DNA from: Laspinema olomoucense D3b
GTDB taxonomy: Bacteria; Cyanobacteriota; Cyanobacteriia; Cyanobacteriales; Laspinemataceae
Assembly: GCF_025370785.1 (NCBI RefSeq)
Contig: NZ_JAMXFA010000018.1
Location: 62,001-126,000, forward strand
Direction of reading: 5' to 3'
DNA: 64,000 nucleotides
Shown piece by piece: positions 35,336 to 42,691 of the stretch. A program made the translations under genes and the position numbers. Each line of letters opens with the position of its first letter. Position 1 is the first letter of the stretch. Under the pieces are notes generated by a model. It was not told where the DNA came from and ran no database searches. It saw only the letters and a program-made list of their open reading frames with translations.

Positions 35336-36060
35336 TCTACCCCTTTAGGTAATAGTTTCGACCAGATGTCATCCTCAATCTTAATGTCTTTTGGAGTGTG
35401 CCAAGTTAACCAACCCAATCCTGCCGATTTACTCCCTCCTAACGCATTAATATGCGGCAATGCTGACAAAATCAGCGCTTTCGCATAATCGGGAAAATTG
35501 GGTTGGAAATGAAGACTTCCCTCAAACTTTAACTCAGCATTGGGAGGAGAGGTTTCCAGAAAGTAAAGTTTTTTGTCCTCTGCGGTTTGCCGACGGCGAT
35601 TAATCGTAACGCAGGGACGCAATACTTCCGGTAAATTGTCTGGATCTTCATCGCAAATCAAATCATCGACCAAAACTCGCGAAGCTAACGCCGGATTACC
35701 AAAGATTTGGCAAATTAAACAATGATGCCGCTGATCCGCTTCAATCCAATAATCGGACCGATTAAACTTCGCTTTGTCTTGATCCGAAAACCCAGCGAGT
35801 TGAGGACACATTGTTTCCGCCGTCGGAGACTCGCAAATGGGCCATTTTAATCCCCGCGCTAATTTTTCGCACTCGTGGCGCAATCGTCCTTTCAATTGCG
35901 ATCCAGGAATCAATAATTTCCCATTCGCCATTCGCATGATGGGTTTATCGGCTAAGGAGCCTGTTGACCCTCCGGCGCCGACACATAATGCCGTATCGAT
36001 AATCGCGGTTAAAGATATGGTTTCTCCTGAATTTTCCAGCAAGTTTTGTAGATAAATCAT
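35332..36060 (-). CDS. cas7: Type III-D RAMP protein, Csm3-like Cas7 (first in operon)
   Basis: The protein has 242 residues. Csm3-type pattern: LCVGAGGSTGSLADKPIMR with Asp38 at the RNA-cleavage position, LLIPGSQLKGRLRHECEKL, a zinc-binding-like HHCLICQIFG, and LGGSKSAGLGWLTW near 215-228. It would be the Cas7 next to Cas5 and Cas10, at the crRNA 5' end. In the type III-Dv system this domain, Cas5 and Cas11 form one polypeptide; here they are three overlapping genes. Its ATG overlaps the cas10 stop (36057-36060). Confidence 0.85.
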   Translation of the reverse strand: MIYLQNLLENSGETISLTAIIDTALCVGAGGSTGSLADKPIMRMANGKLLIPGSQLKGRLRHECEKLARGLKWPICESPTAETMCPQLAGFSDQDKAKFNRSDYWIEADQRHHCLICQIFGNPALASRVLVDDLICDEDPDNLPEVLRPCVTINRRRQTAEDKKLYFLETSPPNAELKFEGSLHFQPNFPDYAKALILSALPHINALGGSKSAGLGWLTWHTPKDIKIEDDIWSKLLPKGVE

Positions 36061-38324
36061 GTCAGACTTTCCTCGCGATCGCCTTCTTGATAACTGCCAA
36101 CTGTTTCGCCGTTAATAAACGGATAAAGATCCACCATCTCCCGCCAGATTGTTTCGTAAACCTTGTCTTCACTTTCATACATCCAAGGTGCAATATTTCC
36201 GTTATTGGTTTTAGCTGGACACCAAGCATTGTCAAACTGCTTTTTGAGTAAGGCTTCTTTCTCGGGGTTTAACCGACTGCGGAAATATAAGTAGTTGAGG
36301 ATAGCAGTTCGCTTCCCTTGTTCGATAAAACTGCGGATTTGATAGAGTTGCGATCGGGGAAATTCCGACTCTTTTAAAGCGGCGATCGTCTTAATCAATC
36401 CTCCAATTTCATACAGGGTATAGGGTGCGCCATACAGTTTTAGCGTCTGCTTGCCTTGTTCTTTGGTTAATCCACTCTCGCGAAACTCCTGAATATTCGA
36501 GGAAATCATCGTGACCGATTTTAGGGCCAAAATATCAATCGTGCCACCGTGGTAGCAGAAATCCTCTTTAAGCGTCTTCGCTTTTTTCTTCGCAGATTTT
36601 AGTAACTGATTTGTCAGTTTCTCCGCATAGTAAATTGGCGTACTGTAGGAGGTAATCAGCACCCCAGTGGACATACTCAATTGGCATTGCGAGGGTTGGG
36701 GTGGATTTTGGGGGTCTTGATACCGATGACAAGTGACTGGGTTGCTCAGGATATCCTTCTCGGTAATCTGATAGGTTGTTTTGTTGTTGGCAAGGAGAAT
36801 TTTTTCAAATTCCTCCCCAATGGTTTGAGCAATAGCGAGTGCTTGATTGGCTGGCACGATTAGCATCACATCATCCCCGCCAATGGCAATAATTTCAAAG
36901 GGATGAATCCAGGTCCCATCGAGATGCTTTGAGTCAGGATTGGCTAAGTTTTGCAACTTGTAAGGGTTGAGGTGTTCCCTTAAAGCGCGGAAAACCGATT
37001 TTTTTGTTGCTTCAAAAATATCCTGGCTAAACTCCGTATATTCCTGGGGAGTTTGAATTTTCTGGATGTATCCCCCCATATTGTTTCCATCGGCATAGAT
37101 GAAGGCGATAAATCCATCGCTATAATTGCCGATTTCTTCTGTTCGCTGTGCCTCCACAATTTTTGTGCTTTTGGGAACCGTCTGATAATATCTATTTGGA
37201 CTTTTATGCACAAATTCTTCAAACTGATTCACCCAACTTTGAACATAACCGGGTTTCCAGTCCAGATTTAAGTGGGTGTACCACTCTGGAAGTTGTTCTG
37301 GTCCAAACTCTCGTTTTGAGAGCTGACCCATTAAGCGTTTACGGACTAACGTTTCGGAGAACCAAGGCTCTCCAGGAATCAGTGTTATATGAGCGATCGC
37401 CGATCGCTGCTGGTTCTCATCCCGCACCACATAAGGATGGGTTTCAAATATCGGCGGATACCGACGACTGGGACGAGACTCCTTGCCAGCCTCATTCCCA
37501 TTCCTGCGCTGTTGAAAGAGGGACGCTAATTTCCCCGCCAACTCATTGAAACTCTTACGATTTTTAAACAATTCAACAATTTCTGCGTCGGTTTTCGGAC
37601 TGCCAAAATACGCCTTAACTAGAGGTTGCTGGTAATTTTTGCGGTAGTCTTCCAGCCAAAATGTCTCCTCAATTGGGTCTTTCAGCAACCCTAGACGAAT
37701 TTCTAACAGCCGGAAACTCGCTCCAACCGCACAGCTATTCGCCGTTAACGTTTCCTCGGTGTACCGCTTTTCGATCGCATTCGCTAAATCATCCACAAAG
37801 GCAGCGGGACAAAATGCCAGAATATTCCCCCCAGTGGAATAGATAATCAATTCTGGAATCAGTGCCTCTTTCAGACCCGAAAAGTTTTTATCCAGCCATT
37901 GAGACGCAGAGTGATCTTTAACTTTGCCAAAAAAAGCCGGAAGATCCACAAGATTGATGCGATCCAACAAAGCCGATGCACCGCGAATGTCTTGGAGGTT
38001 TGACGCCTCAAAAACATAGCCTTTGATTTTGGTTGCACCCCCATAAACTAAGCCGATCGCCGTTTGCTGTTGCCAGAGTTCGGGATAATCCTTTTTGATA
38101 TCTGCCAAGCTAGGAAATGGCAAACTGTCCAGGCGTTTACTCAGTCCATCTAGCTTCTTAATCTGTTGAACAATTTCTCGGGTTTCTGCCGGGACTTCCT
38201 GACCATTCAATATGGCGTTTTGCATTTTTTGAAGCGTCGGCAGCGGTAAAAGAGACTCTCGTTCGTCTCCCCAAGCGAGACACCAGGCTAAAGCGGCGGT
38301 AATTTTAAGTTTTGTGTCAGTCAT
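36057..38324 (-). CDS. cas10: Cas10, type III signature subunit (cyclase-competent, HD-less)
   Basis: The protein has 755 residues. The first palm carries IYADGNNMGGYIQ near 405-417, the second IAIGGDDVMLIVPA with GGDD at about 482-485. Both are the metal-binding parts of the cyclic oligoadenylate synthetase. The N-terminus (MTDTKLKITAALAWCLAWGD) shows no HD nuclease motif, so single-stranded DNA cutting is not expected. The C-terminal helical domain runs from about 600. It should detect non-self target RNA within the effector complex and make cyclic oligoadenylates. It is the first structural gene after csx3, with 48 bases between. Confidence 0.93.
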   Translation of the reverse strand: MTDTKLKITAALAWCLAWGDERESLLPLPTLQKMQNAILNGQEVPAETREIVQQIKKLDGLSKRLDSLPFPSLADIKKDYPELWQQQTAIGLVYGGATKIKGYVFEASNLQDIRGASALLDRINLVDLPAFFGKVKDHSASQWLDKNFSGLKEALIPELIIYSTGGNILAFCPAAFVDDLANAIEKRYTEETLTANSCAVGASFRLLEIRLGLLKDPIEETFWLEDYRKNYQQPLVKAYFGSPKTDAEIVELFKNRKSFNELAGKLASLFQQRRNGNEAGKESRPSRRYPPIFETHPYVVRDENQQRSAIAHITLIPGEPWFSETLVRKRLMGQLSKREFGPEQLPEWYTHLNLDWKPGYVQSWVNQFEEFVHKSPNRYYQTVPKSTKIVEAQRTEEIGNYSDGFIAFIYADGNNMGGYIQKIQTPQEYTEFSQDIFEATKKSVFRALREHLNPYKLQNLANPDSKHLDGTWIHPFEIIAIGGDDVMLIVPANQALAIAQTIGEEFEKILLANNKTTYQITEKDILSNPVTCHRYQDPQNPPQPSQCQLSMSTGVLITSYSTPIYYAEKLTNQLLKSAKKKAKTLKEDFCYHGGTIDILALKSVTMISSNIQEFRESGLTKEQGKQTLKLYGAPYTLYEIGGLIKTIAALKESEFPRSQLYQIRSFIEQGKRTAILNYLYFRSRLNPEKEALLKKQFDNAWCPAKTNNGNIAPWMYESEDKVYETIWREMVDLYPFINGETVGSYQEGDREESLT

Positions 38325-38372
38325 GATAATAATAGTGTGAACTTGAATAGTGGAATCAGAGGCGATCGCCGC

Positions 38373-39281
38373 CTAGGATAAAGCCGAGGTTCCCAAAAGC
38401 CCCTTAACCCGTTCCATCAACACCTCTGGTATGCCAGTCGCATCCCCCCGTACCCAGGGTCCGCAGGTGATTTCTAAATAAGGTTGCTCTTGGTGGAGGG
38501 TTTGGCATGGTTCTAAACTGCTGTGAATAACGGCAACCGGAATTAAATTTCCGCGATCGCGACAAAATTCGTGCCACGGTTCCACCGCCTCGGGTTTGGA
38601 ACTAATAATTAAATAATGTGTACAGGCTTCTAATATCGGTTGCTTCTCTAGTTGTACCATGCCTCCCACATCGACAATTGTTAAAATTTTATTACGTCTG
38701 AGGTTGAGAATAGCTTGGGCGTGATACGGGAAAAACTCCGGAGTCAATCCCCCCTTATTTGCCGCCTTAAATATCTCCGGGTCAGCATCTTGGGCCAGTT
38801 CCAAGACATAATTCCCTTCGCCATCCCAGTTGGCCCGTTGGAGGTAAATATTCGGCTCAATTTCTAATAAGGCTTGAAATAAAGCATGAGATAAAATGCT
38901 TTTGCCGCTGTCTGGTGGTCCTACTATCATTAACGCTGAATTCAAAGTTTCCCCTGGGTCTTTTAGGGGAATCACTTGACCGATTTTCATAGTTTTAGAA
39001 TGAGTGGCAACCACGACAGCCCCGAGTCTGGGGTCGTTGCAGGCCACCCAGGCGGTCGGATGTAACTCGTGGATTAAGTAGCCATACAGCCAAATGGGAG
39101 CGCGTCCATTAATCACGATTCCCTGGGTGGTATCGATGCCTTTCGGTAATTCTAACTTGCTCAGTTCTGCGGGGTAAATTACGCGATCGCTGCGCCTCAA
39201 TTGTATAGTGAGCTGTTGATATCTCAACCCATTTGGAGCCTTTTGCTGAGTGATTTCCAGGTGAATGCCAGTTTCGGTCAT
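38373..39281 (-). CDS. csx3: Csx3-AAA fusion, cyclic oligoadenylate ring nuclease
   Basis: The protein has 302 residues. Residues 1-100 are Csx3: YQQLTIQLRRSDRVIYPAEL, GIVINGRAPIWLYGYLIHEL and VACNDPRLGAVVVATHS are the family pattern. Csx3 tetramers cleave cyclic tetra-adenylate. From 115 on is a P-loop ATPase with Walker A GPPDSGKS near 119 and Walker B ILTIVDVGG near 200. Csx3-AAA fusions are known in cyanobacteria, including Synechocystis. It is the first gene of the operon and would limit signalling by Cas10. A TATAGT-like box lies 40 bases upstream in the shared divergent promoter region (39282-39346). Confidence 0.9.
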   Translation of the reverse strand: MTETGIHLEITQQKAPNGLRYQQLTIQLRRSDRVIYPAELSKLELPKGIDTTQGIVINGRAPIWLYGYLIHELHPTAWVACNDPRLGAVVVATHSKTMKIGQVIPLKDPGETLNSALMIVGPPDSGKSILSHALFQALLEIEPNIYLQRANWDGEGNYVLELAQDADPEIFKAANKGGLTPEFFPYHAQAILNLRRNKILTIVDVGGMVQLEKQPILEACTHYLIISSKPEAVEPWHEFCRDRGNLIPVAVIHSSLEPCQTLHQEQPYLEITCGPWVRGDATGIPEVLMERVKGLLGTSALS

Positions 39282-39346
39282 GGGGTTTTCCTGAACTTGG
39301 AGTTTGTGTTACTATAGCATAGCCATTGAAGAGGGGTCTTCCATAA
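39282..39346. promoter_or_regulatory. Divergent promoter region, csx3-cas operon and WYL regulator
   Basis: Only 65 bases separate the two divergent genes. TTACTATAGCATAG at about 39308-39321 offers TATAGT/TATAGC-like -10 boxes on both strands, so the two promoters overlap and are likely regulated together, probably by the adjacent WYL protein. Confidence 0.4.
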
Positions 39347-40810
39347 ATGAGCGCGAGTTTTACTTATCCACCCAGTCCGGATATTTTGCAGTGGTTGGCG
39401 GGGGGACAGCTTGGGAATCGGTTGTTGCGATCGCTGCGGTTGTGGGTCTTATTAACCCAACTGTATGGAGAGAGGTCCCCTTGGGCGATGGACTTACCCC
39501 AACCCTTTGGTTATCCCCACCTGCGCGATCGCCTGTTTGCTCCCACTCACGGCAAAAGTGACCTATTGACCGCAGAACAGTTAGAATACCAATGCACCGA
39601 TGGCCGCTGTATTTGTCACCGCACCGTCACCGAATTGCTGTTAACCGCCGAACAGTCCCCGGAGTCTTGGATGCCGGATGTCATCCACTTGAGTGGGTTG
39701 GCAACGGAGGAACTAGAGGAACTGGTGCAACAAGCGCCGTTTACCACGGTGCACCGTTCAATTCGCGATGATTTGAAGCAACTGGCGGAACTCGGCTGGT
39801 TAGAGTCCGTATCCCGAGGGAAATATCAATGTATCTCTCTGGAAGAATTGCCCAGGCTGCCTGGGTTACAGCGGGCGATCGCCCCTCAACCTGATGCCGC
39901 ATTGTTATCCCTATCCCAAGTCCGGGAATTGTTACCCTTACTGGAAGATATTTCCTTCATTCAGCCGAATTTAGAAGTGCTGATCCAATCCTTATGGGAA
40001 CAAGTCGCCTCCGATGCAAAACCAGCAGAACCCCTCGATAACCGAAGACAACGGCGGATTTTCATCCACCTGGATTACATCCTCTCTCCCGAGGTGCAAG
40101 AACAGGTAGACACTTATCAGGACCAACTGGAACAACTGTGGCGCACTTCTTCTTCGGGGGTAGTCCAGTTTGAGTATGAGTTGGCCCAAGGTGGCATTGT
40201 TCAATTCACCACTTATCCGGTTTGTTTACATTATGTGCGGCGGGCTAAGTATCTCAGCGCTTGGGGAGAAACGCCAGAGGGAGAGATGGGTTGGCACAAT
40301 TATCGCTTAGACCGCATCACCTCCCCCAAACTCACCGTATTAGCTTGGGGTGACCCCCAGATTCCCAAGCTGTTGCGGGAGATGCGACGGGAAGGGGGTT
40401 TACCCACTTCCAAGGAGGTGGAGGCAGAGTTAGAGGCTGCTTGGGGGTTTAATTTTTATTTGCCGCGTAAGTTGCTGTTGTTGCGCTTTCCTCGGGATTT
40501 TGCCCGTCGCTATGTGGAGGGAACGGTGCGTCATGGAACGTTTGAGCCGGTGGAGTATGACTCATTGAGGGATTTAGTGAGGCGACAGGTACAGGATGAG
40601 GGCGATCGCACCGCAGCGTTGCAAGTTTTAGCAAACCGCAGTGAGACTGATGCCTATTATCGAGCCTGGATTCGCGAGGGGGATATTAATGTCCGAATGC
40701 GCTTACGCTCTTGGCGACCCAATGGCGAGGTGATTTTACCCCAGTCTCTCCGTCGTCAGATGGCACAGGAGGCAACCCGCGAACTCTCTCACTATCGTTC
40801 CCTGCTTTAG
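39347..40810 (+). CDS. TIGR03985-family CRISPR-associated WYL-type regulator
   Basis: The protein has 487 residues. It is typical of TIGR03985, a cyanobacterial CRISPR-associated group related to the WYL repressor Sll7009 of Synechocystis. The N-terminal part (about 15-180) has winged-helix-like regions, one being TTVHRSIRDDLKQLAELGWL. The C-terminal half resembles a WYL ligand-sensing domain (KYLSAWGETPEGEMGWHNYR, LDRITSPKLTVLAWG) and a final capping domain (RRYVEGTVRHGTFEPVEY). It should control the cas operon or array, perhaps by binding a nucleotide ligand. It is transcribed away from csx3. Confidence 0.8.
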   Translation: MSASFTYPPSPDILQWLAGGQLGNRLLRSLRLWVLLTQLYGERSPWAMDLPQPFGYPHLRDRLFAPTHGKSDLLTAEQLEYQCTDGRCICHRTVTELLLTAEQSPESWMPDVIHLSGLATEELEELVQQAPFTTVHRSIRDDLKQLAELGWLESVSRGKYQCISLEELPRLPGLQRAIAPQPDAALLSLSQVRELLPLLEDISFIQPNLEVLIQSLWEQVASDAKPAEPLDNRRQRRIFIHLDYILSPEVQEQVDTYQDQLEQLWRTSSSGVVQFEYELAQGGIVQFTTYPVCLHYVRRAKYLSAWGETPEGEMGWHNYRLDRITSPKLTVLAWGDPQIPKLLREMRREGGLPTSKEVEAELEAAWGFNFYLPRKLLLLRFPRDFARRYVEGTVRHGTFEPVEYDSLRDLVRRQVQDEGDRTAALQVLANRSETDAYYRAWIREGDINVRMRLRSWRPNGEVILPQSLRRQMAQEATRELSHYRSLL

Positions 40811-40918
40811 GCGATGGTTAGTGGTGAGGTCCGGGAACTCTCAACCCGGAAATCATCACCATTCCTGTGGAAGAAGACCGGGCTGTGCTAAATTCCTAAT
40901 CTTTTTTCTGAATATCCT

Positions 40919-41155
40919 TTACTCCTCATCTGCTATGATTTCATCATATTGATTATTATCGGGTTTTTCGGCCTGCTTCATCGCTAAAAAAATATCGTTT
41001 AATGACATTTTTTCGAGCCATTGATGACGCTCTTGGGTATAGTCACCCTGACCCGGACTAAAGTATTGAATGAACCGAATGGTATCAACGACTCCTAATG
41101 AATCGATTAAGGCTTGATATCCTTTTTTGATAATTTCTTGCTGAGTTTTTGTCAT
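40919..41155 (-). CDS. Putative antitoxin-like partner of the PIN protein
   Basis: Seventy-eight residues from ATG 41155 (MTKTQQEIIKKGYQALIDSL...). A longer frame from 41194 would overlap the PIN gene and is less likely. The sequence VVDTIRFIQYFSPGQGDYTQ is seen in small cyanobacterial proteins next to PIN proteins. The acidic tail (NNQYDEIIADEE) may bind the toxin. It follows the PIN gene by 17 bases, so toxin comes before antitoxin. Confidence 0.65.
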   Translation of the reverse strand: MTKTQQEIIKKGYQALIDSLGVVDTIRFIQYFSPGQGDYTQERHQWLEKMSLNDIFLAMKQAEKPDNNQYDEIIADEE

Positions 41156-41172
41156 TGTTGTGTTCAGGGTTA

Positions 41173-41625
41173 TTAGGTAACGTTCAGTAGCCATTGAACA
41201 GGATTGTCAACGGGTACATGGATTAGCTGAATATTTCTTTTAGCTTTCTTGATCAGCCGGTCATCGGTGGATAAAAATATATCGGCACGAGTTCGTTCGG
41301 CACTGGCAAGGTGGATGGCATCGTAGCTTGAAAAGCCTAATTTAACAAGTTCTAGGGAACGGTTTTCTATGGATGAGCTGGCGATCGCCTTAATTTTAGC
41401 AAGTCTCAGGATTGCCTTAACGTTCTTAAGTTTTTCCAAATCGGGAATTTGAGCGAGTTCTACATCTAAAGCAGCGCTGGTGATGAGTTGCCATTGTCCG
41501 GATTCGCATTGACTCAAGATAGCGAGGATAGCTTGGGTTTCTAAGGCAATGCGAGTCTGGGTTTGGTCATCAAAGGGACGATTCAGGCAACAAGCATCGA
41601 GATAAATTCTGTAGTTGTCACTCAT
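41173..41625 (-). CDS. PIN-domain protein (VapC-like toxin)
   Basis: The protein has 150 residues. PIN pattern: YRIYLDACCLNRPFDD with the first acidic residue at Asp10, ITSAALDVELAQIP, LGFSSYDAIHLASAERTRAD, and IFLSTDDRLIKKA with the last acidic pair. This supports an Mg2+-dependent ribonuclease fold. As part of a two-gene unit it is a likely type II toxin, although some PIN proteins in this subgroup act in RNA processing. Confidence 0.82.
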   Translation of the reverse strand: MSDNYRIYLDACCLNRPFDDQTQTRIALETQAILAILSQCESGQWQLITSAALDVELAQIPDLEKLKNVKAILRLAKIKAIASSSIENRSLELVKLGFSSYDAIHLASAERTRADIFLSTDDRLIKKAKRNIQLIHVPVDNPVQWLLNVT

Positions 41626-41759
41626 ATCCGGTGCATCCTCTCGCTTAATCGTTCTGACATCATTTCCGGCGTGATGGCTTGAATTTTAGCGTAAGGCTAT
41701 TTTTGCAACAGTCTGAGGCATCGGTTCGAGGGTGGTGATGTCGCGGTCTTTCCATGAAT

Positions 41760-41803
41760 AATAAAAAGCGCCAAAACCTTTGATATTTGAAGGTTTCAGC
41801 GCT
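41760..41803 (-). terminator. Terminator after tRNA-Phe
   Basis: AGCGCT (41798-41803) with AGCGC (41767-41771), and inside them AAACCTT with AAGGTTT, give a composite stem. On the minus strand it is followed by a T-rich tail (TTTTTATT). It lies eight bases after the tRNA 3' end. Confidence 0.7.
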
Positions 41804-41811
41804 TCTAGCGA

Positions 41812-41884
<73 letters not shown>

Positions 41885-42000
41885 TGGTTTTTTCATGCTT
41901 AACTAACATAGCAAATATTTCTGAAATTGGCAAGCGTTTTTTGAAAAATTTTTTGAGGCGTGATTTTTGTAGCAACATTTGTAATCACGCCTCAAAGGGA

Positions 42001-42450
42001 TTAGATAGGGCGAAGACGAGTGACTTTGAGGTTAAACTCTCCTATGCCCCCTTCGCCAAAGGCTCGTACTCGGACGATATAATTCCCGGCCTCGGTGATT
42101 CGGGAAAATAAGAGGGAGTTGGTGGTCCCATCAGGGCCATCATCATTCTCGGCGATCGTCATGCCATTCGGTCCGATCATCGTAACAATGCTGTCAAAAC
42201 TATCGGAGAGGAGGTCGATCACTACTTGATCTCCCGGTTGTAAGCTGACGATATAATCCCGGGCAAATCCACCTTGTCCGGTGGGAATATCTCGTTCAGA
42301 TAAGGTATCTGTGATTTCATTATTGGATGGCAACTGGATGGGGTTGTACATATCTTGAGCGCCAACGCTGGCGGCACTCATGGCGATCGCCAAGGCGGTG
42401 GCAGGCAGGATCGAGACTAGGCGGAAGTTGACCATAAAAGATTTAACCAT
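42001..42450 (-). CDS. Secreted pre-peptidase C-terminal (PPC) domain protein
   Basis: The protein has 149 residues from ATG 42450. It has a signal peptide (MVKSFMVNFRLVSILPATAL... ending VGAQ). The mature part is a single PPC beta-sandwich: RDYIVSLQPGDQVVIDLLS, DSIVTMIGPNGMTIAENDDG, NSLLFSRITEAGNYIVRVRA, EFNLKVTRL. There is no catalytic domain, so it may bind cell-surface or extracellular polymers. The role is unknown. It stands alone and is divergent from the glycosyltransferase at 42692. Confidence 0.8.
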   Translation of the reverse strand: MVKSFMVNFRLVSILPATALAIAMSAASVGAQDMYNPIQLPSNNEITDTLSERDIPTGQGGFARDYIVSLQPGDQVVIDLLSDSFDSIVTMIGPNGMTIAENDDGPDGTTNSLLFSRITEAGNYIVRVRAFGEGGIGEFNLKVTRLRPI

Positions 42451-42691
42451 GAAGAAATGAGAACTCAAGAGACTCCATAAAATTTCTGGCAGACTGAGCA
42501 GAAATCGGGGAAAGGAAAATTTAATTTTTGCGGTCTACCATCGGTGATCACCATGATATAGATGGCAATCTAGCATAGAATCCGGTGAGGATTGCTGCTG
42601 AGTGGGAGGGAATTCGGAGTACCCTGGTGTATCTACAGCGTTGCGGGTGGCGATTTCTAACGATCCATGAAAATCAGGAGGATTTTGGCGG

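Noticed and set aside
36057-38324. HD nuclease domain in Cas10 or classification as type III-B/Cmr
   Set aside because: No H-D pair is seen at the N-terminus, and the presence of Csx10 and Csx19 with separate Cas7 genes fits III-D, not Cmr.
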